DNA of 64,000 bases from Marinifilum sp. D737 (GCF_026672275.1 NZ_JANQCD010000029.1:1-64000); one strand, 5' to 3'. Shown: positions 1 to 8,810, counted from the first letter of the stretch. Notes: generated by a model not told the origin, from the letters alone. Made by a program: numbers and translations.

Positions 1-2
1 CC

Positions 3-65
3 TACTGGGATTTCGAGAGTGACTTATTGGTTTTCAGTGGCGAAGCTCAATTTTTTATTGCATAG
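3..65 (+). CDS. Possible C-terminal tail of an upstream gene (partial)
   Basis: The third forward frame is open from the window edge to a TAG at 63-65 and encodes about 20 residues (ending FSGEAQFFIA) that look like ordinary protein sequence. The other two forward frames give less convincing peptides. It could be the end of a protein encoded left of the window, but 20 residues are too few to identify a family, and a chance open frame is quite possible. No terminator hairpin is obvious right after it. Confidence 0.25.
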   Translation, partial: YWDFESDLLVFSGEAQFFIA

Positions 66-349
66 CCGAAGTTACGTAATAAAAATTAGCTGATGTCAAT
101 GGAATCAAGATGTTGCTCGCAGTTTTTCAGGAGGACATTAAACAACTTCAGTATAAAAGATCAAATACTCCATAAGAGTAACATTAGTAGATTGCACTTT
201 TGGGGGTGTTTGATTAGGAGATCCATTTTCTTCAGTTTAGTTCTTTTTCGTTTTAGCTTTCATTTGAGTTTGTGAGGGGAGATTATAAACAATCATTAAA
301 TATGTGTCTCAAATAATCCTTAAATTAATGGTTTACTAAATCAATTCCC
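66..349. other. Non-coding stretch before the first full gene
   Basis: I see no credible gene here. A 60-codon open frame at 93-275 is rich in Arg, Phe and Ser and resembles no family I know. No strong promoter of the TTTG/TAnnTTTG type was found. The stretch probably carries the leader of the lipoprotein gene that starts at 350. Confidence 0.4.
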
Positions 350-847
350 ATGAGGTACTTATTTGTTGTTACATTACTGCTGCTTTCCTTTTCATGTAGC
401 AATTCTGTTGATGAGAAAAGAATCATCGATTCAAATAAATTCAACGAATTCATTTCAAAAAAAGACAAAACACTGGTATACATTTGGACGACATGGTGTA
501 GTGGTTGTCGCAAAAGCCTGGAGGAAACTTTGCCCAAACTCATCCAGGATATCAAAGCTGATGACTATCAATTGTTGATGATTGCTGTTAGCAAAAATAA
601 GGAAGAGGTGGACTCTTTGGTTGGGGCAAACGGTTTAAGCAGCAATTCTTACTTACTGGATTTTATCGGTCCTGATAAAGGCAAGTTTCAATCCGTTGGT
701 ATCAGACAGTTTCTCTCCTCCAATTTCCCAAACGAAAAGATCTTCACGGGAGGCATTCCTGTATTTTTTCTAGTAAGCAGAGATAAAGAAGTTTTGGTTA
801 AAAAGCTTCCTCATACTTATGATGAGGTTATGGAGATTCTGGAATAG
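350..847 (+). CDS. Thioredoxin-like lipoprotein
   Basis: A 165-residue protein with a short lipoprotein signal: hydrophobic residues 4-14 end in a lipobox LSFSC with the acylated Cys at about residue 16. The rest is a single thioredoxin-like domain with a redox motif WCSGC near residue 50 and the cis-proline loop GGIPVFF near residue 143. It is therefore probably a membrane-anchored periplasmic thiol-disulfide oxidoreductase or reductant-transfer protein, a type very common in Bacteroidota. The active-site dipeptide SG differs from the GP of thioredoxin and of the second TlpA-like gene at 4073. It stands alone, with no operon partner. The substrate is unknown. Confidence 0.8.
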   Translation: MRYLFVVTLLLLSFSCSNSVDEKRIIDSNKFNEFISKKDKTLVYIWTTWCSGCRKSLEETLPKLIQDIKADDYQLLMIAVSKNKEEVDSLVGANGLSSNSYLLDFIGPDKGKFQSVGIRQFLSSNFPNEKIFTGGIPVFFLVSRDKEVLVKKLPHTYDEVMEILE

Positions 848-951
848 AAACTCCAAGCTTCAAATCTCAAGTAATTGATTCAAATTATGGATCATATAGA
901 ATAAGCCGGTAATCGACTGTTTCATTTTTCGACTATCAGACTTTCATCAAC

Positions 952-984
952 AAAAAAGACCCATCAGAAAATCTGACAGGTCTT
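952..984 (-). terminator. Intrinsic terminator of the KamA-like gene
   Basis: AAGACC (956-961) pairs with GGTCTT (979-984) and TCAGA (964-968) with TCTGA (972-976). Read leftwards the stem is followed by a run of six T. It lies just beyond the stop codon at 1006. Confidence 0.75.
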
Positions 985-1005
985 GAAATAAAATATCTTG
1001 ATGGT

Positions 1006-2283
1006 CTATGCCTCTTCGTAGAAAAATTTATCAGCGAAAGCTGGTTTTAAATCATCCAACCATAGCGCTTTAGGATCGTATTTTGCAAAGAAAGGACGTC
1101 CAACCCAATCAGAGTTTCTTCCCTGTATAAAGTTCAGAACGAAAACTTTTTCACCATTAATTTCGGTAACACCTGCAACTTGTACTTTTCCAGGATTAGC
1201 CGACATACTAGGTCCTCGAACCGTACGACATACACCGCTAACCTGAGCATAAGCCTTGCGGAAGATATCCCAAGCTTCTTCAAGTGTAACAGCAAAATAT
1301 TCTTGAGCACCAGTTTCACGAGCAATAAACATGTAGTAAGGAATCATTCCCCAATCTACTTGCTTTCTCCACATGCGAGCCCACATGTCAGCATCAAAGT
1401 TCAAATGCTTCATTAATGGTGATTGAGTGCGAATTACTGCACCTGTAGCGCGAATATTTTTTACAGCTTGTTCTACAGCTTCAGTGCTCATTTCATTAAT
1501 GTGATTAAAGTGAGCCATAATAGATAGGTTCAATCCACTATCTTGAATCTTTTTGAATACATCCAACAATTGTTGGGCATCATCATCGCTAGTGTAACGA
1601 TATGGCCAGTAACCTAATGTTTTGGTTCCAATACGGATTGTCTTCAAGTTTGGAATCTTGGCTGCAATAATGGCATCGATATATTGTTCAAATACTTTCG
1701 ATTTCATTACCATTGGATCTCCACCTGTAAACAACAAGTCGGTAATTGATGGATTCTGACGCAAGTACTCAATGATTAGATCAACCTGCTTCATAGCAAA
1801 TTTCAACTCATCGATACCTGTAAACTGAGGCCAACGGAAACAGAAGGTACAGTATGCATGACATGTTTGTCCCTGAGAAGGGAAAAACAACATCGTTTCG
1901 TTGTATTTGTGCTGAATACCAACCAATTTTTCACCATTTAGTTCAGGAACATTGTGTACTTGTCCTGCCGGATTAGGATTTAGTTCCATTCTAATTTGGT
2001 TGGCAGCTTTGGTGATTTCAGGTCTTGAAGCACCGCTTCTAATTAATTCAGCCATTCTGTCGTAATGCTTGGCTGAAAGCATATCTTTTTGAGGGAAAGT
2101 CAGGATAAAAATCGGATCATTTTCGAAATTGTCCCAATCGATCAACTCATCAACTACGTAATTATTTGCTTTAAAAGGAAGGACCTCTCCAACAACTTCA
2201 ATATCAAAAATCTGCTCTTCGCTCAGTTTACTAATCTGAGGAATATTCTTAAAGGTCTTCAGTGTGTAAGCTCTATACTTCAT
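1006..2283 (-). CDS. KamA-family radical SAM protein (lysine 2,3-aminomutase-like)
   Basis: A 425-residue radical SAM enzyme. The cluster-binding motif is CHAYCTFCF (Cys141, Cys145, Cys148), followed by the GGDP motif at 187-190 and a probable pyridoxal-phosphate lysine, Lys366, in NPGK. This order matches lysine 2,3-aminomutases, which move the alpha-amino group of lysine to the beta carbon using SAM and PLP. Two points caution against naming it KamA. The residues around the cysteines (FRWPQF) differ from the usual RHCTRRR form, and the C-terminus has no late cysteine cluster of the kind that binds zinc in clostridial KamA. The substrate may be another amino acid. It is divergent from the U32 gene and has no lysine-fermentation genes next to it. 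A promoter candidate at 2545-2576 would give a leader of about 255 bases. Confidence 0.8.
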   Translation of the reverse strand: MKYRAYTLKTFKNIPQISKLSEEQIFDIEVVGEVLPFKANNYVVDELIDWDNFENDPIFILTFPQKDMLSAKHYDRMAELIRSGASRPEITKAANQIRMELNPNPAGQVHNVPELNGEKLVGIQHKYNETMLFFPSQGQTCHAYCTFCFRWPQFTGIDELKFAMKQVDLIIEYLRQNPSITDLLFTGGDPMVMKSKVFEQYIDAIIAAKIPNLKTIRIGTKTLGYWPYRYTSDDDAQQLLDVFKKIQDSGLNLSIMAHFNHINEMSTEAVEQAVKNIRATGAVIRTQSPLMKHLNFDADMWARMWRKQVDWGMIPYYMFIARETGAQEYFAVTLEEAWDIFRKAYAQVSGVCRTVRGPSMSANPGKVQVAGVTEINGEKVFVLNFIQGRNSDWVGRPFFAKYDPKALWLDDLKPAFADKFFYEEA

Positions 2284-2544
2284 AGGCTAATATCTGGTTT
2301 TGATGTTTTAACAAGTAAGCGCGCGTAAACACGATTACTCCCCCTGGTTGTAATTATTTTACTCAAAATCAAGCTATTAGGATATGGTAGCGCAGATGTA
2401 TGTGTGTAACTCATCAGAGTTATTGGCTACAAATGAGATTCCCCATGTTCAAGTTAGGGAAAAATTGGGACATTTTCCACATAAACTGTTCACTGTCAGC
2501 TGTAAAGGAAGACTAATATCCCAGCGTATCAAATAGCTGTGGCA

Positions 2545-2576
2545 CAAATGTATAATATTTAAAAATTTTAAACAAG
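2545..2576 (-). promoter_or_regulatory. Promoter candidate for the KamA-like gene
   Basis: Read leftwards: CTTG, 20-base spacer, TACATTTG. The -7 element matches TAnnTTTG perfectly and the -33 element matches in three of four bases. Transcription would start near 2538. Confidence 0.5.
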
Positions 2577-2639
2577 CTTGTTGGTGAGTTAAGTATTTGT
2601 ATTAGTGATAGATTTAACTTTACTCACTCACTAATTTAT

Positions 2640-2671
2640 ATTGCAGGAATGAGTGATAAAGATTACTTTTG
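2640..2671 (+). promoter_or_regulatory. Promoter candidate for the U32 gene
   Basis: ATTG at 2640-2643, 20-base spacer, TACTTTTG at 2664-2671, a full match to the Bacteroidota -7 element. The start would be near 2678, about 90 bases before the ATG at 2768. Confidence 0.5.
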
Positions 2672-2767
2672 CTGAGGATCAGGAAGAAGGCATAATTGGG
2701 CTAAATAAATAATTTAACAGCTTACATATGCATTCTAAATAAGTATTTTTTGCATATCAGTAATTTA

Positions 2768-4024
2768 ATGAAGAGAAGAGATATAGAATTAATGGCACCA
2801 GTAGGTTCATACGAATCTTTAATGGCTGCCATTCAAGGGGGAGCTAACTCGATATACTTTGGTATTGAGCAATTGAACATGCGTTCAAGGTCAGCAAATA
2901 ACTTTGGATTTGAAGACCTAAAAAAAATTGCCAATATCTGTAAAGAGAACAATGTGAAATCTTACCTTACCGTTAACACGGTATTGTTCGATCATGATAT
3001 TAAGTTGATGTATAAAATTGTTGATGCTGCCAAAGAAAGTGGTGTAACTGCAATTATTGCATCGGATGTTTCGGCAATTATGTACGCACGATCGATTGAT
3101 GTTGAGGTACATATATCTACTCAATGTAATATCACGAATATTGAGGCAGTAAAATTTTACGCTCAGTTTGCCGATGTTGTGGTTTTGGCTCGAGAGTTGG
3201 ATTTGAACCAGGTAAAAGCCATTTACGATCAGATTGTTGAACAGGATATCAGAGGTCCTAAAGGTGAATTGGTGCAGATCGAGATGTTTGCGCATGGAGC
3301 TTTGTGTATGGCAGTTTCGGGTAAGTGTTACCTGAGTCTGCATGAGAAGAACTCATCTGCGAATCGTGGTGCGTGCATGCAAACCTGCAGAAAAGCTTAT
3401 ACAGTAACGGAAAAAGAATCGGGTAACGAGTTGGAAATTGACAATGAATACATCATGTCGCCCAAAGACTTGTGTACCATTGGGTTTTTAAATAAAATGA
3501 TTGATGCAGGCGTTCGAGTTTTGAAATTCGAAGGTCGTGCACGTTCTCCTGAATATGTAAAAACTGTGGTTGGTTGTTACAACGAAGCAGTTGATTCTTA
3601 CCTTGATGAATCCTACAATAAAGAGAAGATTGATGCTTGGATGGAGCGTTTGTCTACAGTATTCAACCGTGGATTTTGGAATGGGTATTACCTGGGACAA
3701 AAACTGGGTGAGTGGAGCAATGAATACGGAAACCGTGCTACCAAGCGTAAAGTGCTTATTGGTAAAGGAACCAATTATTTTACCAAGATTAAGGTTGCGG
3801 AATTTTTGTTGGAATCCAACGAACTTGAAGTTGGGGATAACATCTTGATTACAGGACCAACAACTGGAGTGGTTGAAACCACAATCAAAGAAATTAGGGT
3901 AGACCTTAAACCAGTAGAAAAAGCGGTAAAAGGAGACAGTTTCTCCATAGCTTTGGATACTATGATTCGTCGATCGGACAAATTGTATAAGATTGTTGAG
4001 GTCACCAATGATCTAATTCAATAA
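2768..4024 (+). CDS. U32 family peptidase-like protein
   Basis: About 419 residues, starting DIELMAPVGSYESL, the usual opening of the U32 family. The family hallmark is present: four conserved cysteines (Cys180, 187, 203 and 207) in HGALCMAVSGKCYLS and RGACMQTC. Known relatives include collagenase-like proteins and the YhbU/UbiU and RlhA types, several of which bind an iron-sulfur cluster and act in hydroxylation rather than proteolysis, so a peptidase function should not be assumed. The open frame extends upstream to a TTG at 2750, but the ATG at 2768 is preferred because the protein family begins there. It is divergent from the KamA-like gene and followed at 14 bases by a perfect palindrome. 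Confidence 0.85.
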   Translation: MKRRDIELMAPVGSYESLMAAIQGGANSIYFGIEQLNMRSRSANNFGFEDLKKIANICKENNVKSYLTVNTVLFDHDIKLMYKIVDAAKESGVTAIIASDVSAIMYARSIDVEVHISTQCNITNIEAVKFYAQFADVVVLARELDLNQVKAIYDQIVEQDIRGPKGELVQIEMFAHGALCMAVSGKCYLSLHEKNSSANRGACMQTCRKAYTVTEKESGNELEIDNEYIMSPKDLCTIGFLNKMIDAGVRVLKFEGRARSPEYVKTVVGCYNEAVDSYLDESYNKEKIDAWMERLSTVFNRGFWNGYYLGQKLGEWSNEYGNRATKRKVLIGKGTNYFTKIKVAEFLLESNELEVGDNILITGPTTGVVETTIKEIRVDLKPVEKAVKGDSFSIALDTMIRRSDKLYKIVEVTNDLIQ

Positions 4025-4032
4025 TAATTAAT

Positions 4033-4060
4033 GTAAAGACGTACGGCCGTACGTCTCTAA
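4033..4060. repeat. Perfect palindrome, dispersed-repeat type
   Basis: AGACGTACGGCCGTACGTCT at 4037-4056 is a perfect 20-base palindrome, and two more flanking pairs extend it around one mismatch. GC-rich palindromes with this GTACGGCCGTAC core occur as small dispersed repeats in several bacterial groups (recalled, not searched). It lies between the U32 and TlpA genes. Confidence 0.65.
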
Positions 4061-4072
4061 CAATGGCTAAAT

Positions 4073-4576
4073 ATGAATAAATTCGTTCTAACATTTATTA
4101 CTTTGTTCGCTGCGCTATCCCTTAATGCAAGCGACTTTAAAGATTCATTATTAAAAAATGGTGATAAAGTACCAGAGTTTACTGTTACTACTTTAGATGG
4201 GAAAGAAATTTCGATAAAGGATTTGAAAGGAAAAGTGGTTCTGATCAATTTTTTTGCTACATGGTGTGGACCTTGTATGAAAGAGTTGCCAGAAGTTCAA
4301 AAACAATTGTGGCCGAAATTTAAGGATGAAAATTTTACATTGATTTCAATTGGTCGTGAACATACAAAGGATCAGTTAACTAAGTGGAATCAGAAGAAAG
4401 GTTTTACCTTCCCGATTGCACCGGATCCGAAGCGTGAAGTTTATTCAAAATTTGCCAGTCAGTACATTCCTCGTAACTTTATTGTCGATAAAACAGGTAA
4501 GATCATTTGGCAAGGGGTTGGATTCGATCAAAAAGAGATGGACCAAATGATAAAAACCATTCAGGAAAACTTATAA
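4073..4576 (+). CDS. TlpA-like periplasmic thioredoxin
   Basis: A 167-residue protein with a Sec signal peptide (hydrophobic residues 4-18, likely cleaved after the NAS at 18-20) and one TlpA/ResA-type thioredoxin domain. The active site is WCGPC near residue 64 in FFATWCGPCMKELP, and the cis-proline loop is YIPRNF near residue 140. Such proteins reduce disulfides in the periplasm, for example in cytochrome c maturation or in secreted proteins; the actual partner is not visible here. The stop codon is three bases before the DUF2797 gene, so the two are probably co-transcribed. Confidence 0.85.
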   Translation: MNKFVLTFITLFAALSLNASDFKDSLLKNGDKVPEFTVTTLDGKEISIKDLKGKVVLINFFATWCGPCMKELPEVQKQLWPKFKDENFTLISIGREHTKDQLTKWNQKKGFTFPIAPDPKREVYSKFASQYIPRNFIVDKTGKIIWQGVGFDQKEMDQMIKTIQENL

Positions 4577-4579
4577 TCC

Positions 4580-5374
4580 ATGCAAGGAAATATCAGAAAA
4601 ATGCGTACCGATTTAGGGGATCAAGTGCAGTATCAGTTACCTATTGGTGATGATTTAACTGAAATGAACTCACTAATTGGTAAGAAGATTAGTTTGAAAT
4701 TTTTGGATCAAATCAATTGCATGCATTGTGGAAAGAAAACCAAAACATCCTTTTCGCAAGGATATTGTTATTCATGCTTTACCACATTGCCTCAAACCGA
4801 TCCAAGCATTGTTCGTCCTGAGTTGGATTTATCTTATTTGGGAATTTCGCGCGATATGGAATGGGCGAAAGAAAATTCCCTTACATCGCATTACGTTTAT
4901 TTGGCTTATTCTGGCAATTTAAAAGTTGGTGTTACCCGCGAATCGCAAGTTCCAACACGTTGGATTGATCAAGGGGCTAGCAAGGCAATAAAGCTTGCCA
5001 AAACCCCAAACAGACATATAGCTGGTGTTATGGAGGTGGCTTTAAAGGAGCATTTTTCTGATAAGACCAACTGGCGCGAAATGCTAAAACAGGATGGCAC
5101 TACGGATATTGACCTATTGGAGGAGAAAAAGAATGCTGCTGATAAGTTACATCCGGAATTGAAACAATATCTGAGTGATGAAGATGAAATTTACAGCATT
5201 AATTATCCTGTAGATGAGTTGCCTAAAAAAATTACCAGCTTTGGTTTTGATAAAATAAAAGAGTTCGAAGGAGTTTTGAAAGGGATAAAAGGTCAATATT
5301 TGATTTTCGAAGAAGGAAAAGTTATAAATATTCGAAAACATAACGGATATCTTATCGAATTGAAAGTAATTTGA
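4580..5374 (+). CDS. DUF2797 family protein
   Basis: A 264-residue cytosolic protein of the DUF2797 family, function unknown. Two CxxC pairs, CMHCGKK near residue 48 and CYSCF near residue 68, look like a zinc knuckle. They are followed by YVYLAYSGNLKVGVTR and RWIDQGAS, which resemble the start of a GIY-YIG-like fold and are typical of this family. I see no complete set of GIY-YIG nuclease residues and make no claim of activity. The gene starts three bases after the TlpA-like gene. Length is normal for the family. Confidence 0.75.
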   Translation: MQGNIRKMRTDLGDQVQYQLPIGDDLTEMNSLIGKKISLKFLDQINCMHCGKKTKTSFSQGYCYSCFTTLPQTDPSIVRPELDLSYLGISRDMEWAKENSLTSHYVYLAYSGNLKVGVTRESQVPTRWIDQGASKAIKLAKTPNRHIAGVMEVALKEHFSDKTNWREMLKQDGTTDIDLLEEKKNAADKLHPELKQYLSDEDEIYSINYPVDELPKKITSFGFDKIKEFEGVLKGIKGQYLIFEEGKVINIRKHNGYLIELKVI

Positions 5375-5418
5375 TAAAAAATGTAAGAAACTGTAGGTAA
5401 AAAGAGCAAATTTCTTAA

Positions 5419-5426
5419 TACATTTG
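5419..5426 (+). promoter_or_regulatory. -7 promoter element before the aminotransferase gene
   Basis: TACATTTG, a full match to TAnnTTTG, lies 56 bases upstream of the start codon. No clear TTTG is seen at the expected upstream spacing. Confidence 0.35.
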
Positions 5427-5482
5427 TGTAGACTTGAAAAACTTAAAGAAACAAAACACTAATCGCTAAATTCATATCTGAA

Positions 5483-6499
5483 ATGGAAAACATTAACTGG
5501 AAAGAATTTGGTTTTGGTTATACTAAAACTGATTACAATGTTCGTTGTCACTATCGTGATGGAAAATGGGGAGAATTAGAAGTATCTTCATCTGATCAAA
5601 TCAATGTTCATATTGCATCAACAGGTTTGCACTACGGACAACAAGCATTCGAAGGCTTAAAAGCATTTAAAGGTCCTGATGGAAAAGTTAGAGTTTTCCG
5701 CATTGACGAAAATGGTAAACGTCTGCAAAGCTCATCTCACGGTATTATGATGGCTGAAATGCCTTTGGATTTATTCCGTGAAGCTGTAATCAAAGCTATC
5801 AAATTGAATGAAAGATGGATTCCTCCTTATGAATCAGGAGCTTCTCTATACATTCGTCCGGTATTATTTGGTAATGGTGCTCAGGTTGGAGTGAAGGCTT
5901 CAGATGAATATACTTTCGCAGTATTTGTAATGCCTGTTGGACCTTATTTTAAAGAAGGATTCAAGCCAACTGACTATGTGATCTATCGTGAATACGATCG
6001 AGCTGCTCCTCAAGGAACAGGTATCTATAAAGTTGGTGGTAACTATGCAGCTTCGTTAAGAGGTGGAACAAGAGCTCACGATGAAGGATTCTCTGCAGTA
6101 TTATTCTTAGATGCGAAAGAGAAGAAATACATTGATGAATGTGGTCCGGCTAACTTCTTTGGAATCAAAGATAACACTTACGTAACTCCAAAATCAAACA
6201 CCATTCTTCCATCTATTACAAACAAGAGTTTGTGTCAAATTGCTGAAGATTTAGGTATGAATGTAGAACGTCGTCCAATCACAGTTGAAGAATTGGCAGA
6301 TTTCTCAGAAGCTGGAGCATGTGGTACAGCAGCTGTTATTTCTCCAATCCGTAAAATTGTTGATGCTGATAACAATATCGAATACAAGTATGGTGAGGAA
6401 GCAGGAGAGCGTAGCTTTAAGCTATACGAAACTCTTCGTGGTATTCAGTACGGAACTGTTGAAGACAAACACAACTGGAATACAATCATCGAGTTTTAA
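5483..6499 (+). CDS. ilvE: Branched-chain amino acid aminotransferase
   Basis: A 338-residue class IV PLP aminotransferase of the BCAT type. It would interconvert leucine, isoleucine and valine with their 2-oxo acids using glutamate/2-oxoglutarate. Visible signatures are GLHYGQQAFEGLKAF in the N-terminal domain, YIRPVLFG, the catalytic lysine in YKVGGNYAASL and the DECGPANFFG segment of the C-terminal domain. Length is as expected for long-form BCATs (about 340-360). It is a single gene with its own -7 element and terminator. No other ilv/leu genes are in the window. Confidence 0.93.
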   Translation: MENINWKEFGFGYTKTDYNVRCHYRDGKWGELEVSSSDQINVHIASTGLHYGQQAFEGLKAFKGPDGKVRVFRIDENGKRLQSSSHGIMMAEMPLDLFREAVIKAIKLNERWIPPYESGASLYIRPVLFGNGAQVGVKASDEYTFAVFVMPVGPYFKEGFKPTDYVIYREYDRAAPQGTGIYKVGGNYAASLRGGTRAHDEGFSAVLFLDAKEKKYIDECGPANFFGIKDNTYVTPKSNTILPSITNKSLCQIAEDLGMNVERRPITVEELADFSEAGACGTAAVISPIRKIVDADNNIEYKYGEEAGERSFKLYETLRGIQYGTVEDKHNWNTIIEF

Positions 6500-6525
6500 T
6501 TGATTTCATTCCTTTTAAAATATAG

Positions 6526-6557
6526 AAAGAGCATCGGGTTTTCCTGATGCTCTTTTT
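6526..6557 (+). terminator. Terminator after ilvE
   Basis: AAAGAGCATC pairs with GATGCTCTTT around a G/C-closed TTTT loop, followed by T. The A-run on the other side means it may also work for ahpF, which ends at 6591 from the right. Confidence 0.8.
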
Positions 6558-6590
6558 CGTTGTTGTAAATAATTTCGTAATTAATCCGGA

Positions 6591-8150
6591 TTAATTTGCC
6601 AGAAGCAATCCTTTTATTCGATCGTCAAAAGCCGAAAGAGCAGCTTTTGAACCTTCTCCCATTGCAATCACAATTTGTTTGTAAGGAACTATAGAAACGT
6701 CCCCAGCAGCATAAATACCAGCTTGGTTGGTTCTACAGTGCGAATCAATTTCGATTTCGCCAATTGGGTTGGTTTTAACTGTATCAGCAAACACTTTACT
6801 GTTGGCATTTAAACCAATCTGAACAAAAACGCCATCGGTTGTTAAAACTTCTTCCTTTTCGGATATTCGATCCTTATATTTTAAAGAGTGTACCTTATTG
6901 CCATCACCATCAATACTTAATGTTTGAGCATTGGTGGTAATGCTTACATTCGATAATTCTTTGATTTTATCTTGTAAAACCTGGTCGCCCTTTAATTCAT
7001 CCATAAATTCTAGTATATGAACTTCTGAAGCGATTGAAGACAAGTCAATTGCAGCTTCTAATCCAGAGTTTCCTCCACCGATTACAACCACTTTCTTGCC
7101 TTTGTAGAAAGGACCATCGCAGTGAGTACAGAAAGCCACTCCTGAACCAATATAATCGCTTTCTCCGGGAACATTTAATTTTCTCCAGCTAGCTCCAGTA
7201 GCAATGATAAGTGCAGGTGCAGTGATTGTTTCATTCAGTGAAGTGGTAATGGTTTTAATACCATCAACAACATCCATGTTTTCAATCACACGATTTTCCA
7301 GGATATCAATGGGATAATCATGAAGGTGTTTCATTAAGTTACCTGATAATTCAGCTCCACTTGTTTTGGGCACGGAAATCATATTCTCAATGGATACCGT
7401 TTCGGTTACCTGACCACCTATTTTTTCGGCAACAATGGCTACTGAGAAACCTTTACGTGCTGAATATACTGCGGCAGAAACTCCAGCAGGGCCACCACCA
7501 GCTACAATAACATCATACTCTTTCTTTTGCTGCAATTCGGGTGTGTACTCAGTTCCCAATTGTTCTTCCAGCTTACCTAGCAATTCACCTAGTGATGAAC
7601 GACCGACGTGCAATTGTTTGCCATTTGCATAAACTGTTGGAACAGCTTGAATGTTTAAATTTTCTACTTCTTCCTGATTAATGGCTCCATCAATAATTTC
7701 GTGTGAAATATTTGGATTCAGAAAGGCAAAAATGTTTAATGCTTGAACAACATCAGGACAATTGGTACAAGATAAGGAGATGAAGCTTTTAAGTTCAACT
7801 TTATCTGAAATGGCTTGAATTCTTTTGGTAAGCATTTCATCTGGCAAGTTTTTTCCAATTCCATCAAGGTTTAAAACTGCCAATAGCAAGGTTGTAAATT
7901 CATGACCATTAGGTACAGCTTTAAAAGTGACATTGCTTTCTGCTCCATTTTTCAGAATGGTAAATGCCAATCCATCTGCTTCTGATATTTCTAGATTTAC
8001 CTTATCGCTACATGATGCAACATCCTCTAAAAGAGAGATTAATTCTTGCTTGTTAGAGTGCGATGATGATACTTGTATTTGAAATGTATATTGGTTTTTA
8101 AGCGATGAAAATAAATCAATTACCTGATTTTTTATTGTTTGTTCCAGCAT
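6591..8150 (-). CDS. ahpF: Alkyl hydroperoxide reductase flavoprotein subunit AhpF
   Basis: A 519-residue protein with full AhpF architecture. The N-terminal half is a tandem thioredoxin-like domain with the redox pair Cys128/Cys131 (SCTNCP). The C-terminal half is a thioredoxin-reductase-like flavoprotein with FAD motif GGGPAG (218-223), redox pair Cys341/Cys344 (CTHC), NADH-binding GGGNSG (358-363) and the late FAD motif GIYAAGD. It passes electrons from NADH to AhpC. It lies 96 bases downstream of ahpC on the same strand, the usual order. An inverted repeat in the gap could tune its expression relative to ahpC. Confidence 0.95.
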   Translation of the reverse strand: MLEQTIKNQVIDLFSSLKNQYTFQIQVSSSHSNKQELISLLEDVASCSDKVNLEISEADGLAFTILKNGAESNVTFKAVPNGHEFTTLLLAVLNLDGIGKNLPDEMLTKRIQAISDKVELKSFISLSCTNCPDVVQALNIFAFLNPNISHEIIDGAINQEEVENLNIQAVPTVYANGKQLHVGRSSLGELLGKLEEQLGTEYTPELQQKKEYDVIVAGGGPAGVSAAVYSARKGFSVAIVAEKIGGQVTETVSIENMISVPKTSGAELSGNLMKHLHDYPIDILENRVIENMDVVDGIKTITTSLNETITAPALIIATGASWRKLNVPGESDYIGSGVAFCTHCDGPFYKGKKVVVIGGGNSGLEAAIDLSSIASEVHILEFMDELKGDQVLQDKIKELSNVSITTNAQTLSIDGDGNKVHSLKYKDRISEKEEVLTTDGVFVQIGLNANSKVFADTVKTNPIGEIEIDSHCRTNQAGIYAAGDVSIVPYKQIVIAMGEGSKAALSAFDDRIKGLLLAN

Positions 8151-8171
8151 GTTTTTTTGATTTTGGGAAAA

Positions 8172-8230
8172 TCTGCCTTAAGGTAGTTTAACTTTAATCG
8201 GATATATTTTAAAGATTACTTCAAGGCAGA
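8172..8230 (-). repeat. Inverted repeat between ahpC and ahpF
   Basis: TCTGCCTT (8172-8179) and AAGGCAGA (8223-8230) are perfect inverse copies with 43 bases between them. They could close a stem in the ahpC-ahpF mRNA. No T-run follows, so it is not a standard terminator. Confidence 0.35.
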
Positions 8231-8246
8231 CTCGGGTATTTTTTTC

Positions 8247-8810
8247 TTAAATTTTGCCTACTAAGTCGATGCTAGGCTGTAAAGTTTCATTTCCTTCTTT
8301 CCATTTGGCAGGACAAACTTCGGATGGATTTTTAGCAACAAACTGTAATGCTTTTAATCTGCGTAGTAATTCATCGGCATTTCTACCTACATTACCTGCA
8401 ACTACTTCGTATGCTACAATTTCTCCCTCTGGATTTACAATGAAAGTTCCACGTTCAGCCAAACCTACTTCTTCAATCATTACATCAAAACCACGAGATA
8501 AAACTCCTGTTGGATCTGCTAACATTGGGTATTGAATCTTCTTAATGGTATCTGAAGTATCGTGCCAAGCTTTGTGTACGAAGTGTGTATCGGTTGATAC
8601 AGAGTAAATTTCGCAATCTGTAGCTTTAAATTCAGGATATAGGTTTGCAAGATCTTCCAATTCAGTTGGACACACGAAGGTGAAATCGGCAGGATAGAAG
8701 AAAAAGACAGACCATTTACCCAATAAATCTGATTTTTTTACGGTTTTAAAATCGTTGTTTGCAAATGCTTGTACTTCAAAATCTACTACTTGTTTTCCAA
8801 TTTGTGACAT
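8247..8810 (-). CDS. ahpC: Peroxiredoxin AhpC
   Basis: A 187-residue typical 2-Cys peroxiredoxin of the AhpC/Prx1 type. The peroxidatic cysteine is Cys47 in FTFVCPTE and the resolving cysteine is Cys166 in EVCPAKW. It reduces hydrogen peroxide, organic peroxides and peroxynitrite, and is recycled by AhpF encoded immediately downstream. Length matches E. coli AhpC. A strong promoter candidate (TTTG-N20-TAGATTTG) lies 49-80 bases upstream. In Bacteroides this operon is under OxyR; I did not recognise an OxyR site with confidence. Confidence 0.96.
   Translation of the reverse strand: MSQIGKQVVDFEVQAFANNDFKTVKKSDLLGKWSVFFFYPADFTFVCPTELEDLANLYPEFKATDCEIYSVSTDTHFVHKAWHDTSDTIKKIQYPMLADPTGVLSRGFDVMIEEVGLAERGTFIVNPEGEIVAYEVVAGNVGRNADELLRRLKALQFVAKNPSEVCPAKWKEGNETLQPSIDLVGKI

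Larger units (their letters stand above)
2284..2749. other. Divergent intergenic region between the KamA-like and U32 genes
   Basis: It holds one promoter candidate for each direction (annotated separately). It also holds a small perfect hairpin near 2407-2422 (TAACTC, loop ATCA, GAGTTA) and a palindromic CAAGCTTG at 2573-2580. Most of it would be the 5' leader of the KamA-like mRNA. I recognised no known riboswitch consensus. Confidence 0.5.

Noticed and set aside
93-275. 60-codon rightward open frame
   Set aside because: Odd amino acid composition, no family signature, and no sign of a leader or terminator. It is probably chance.
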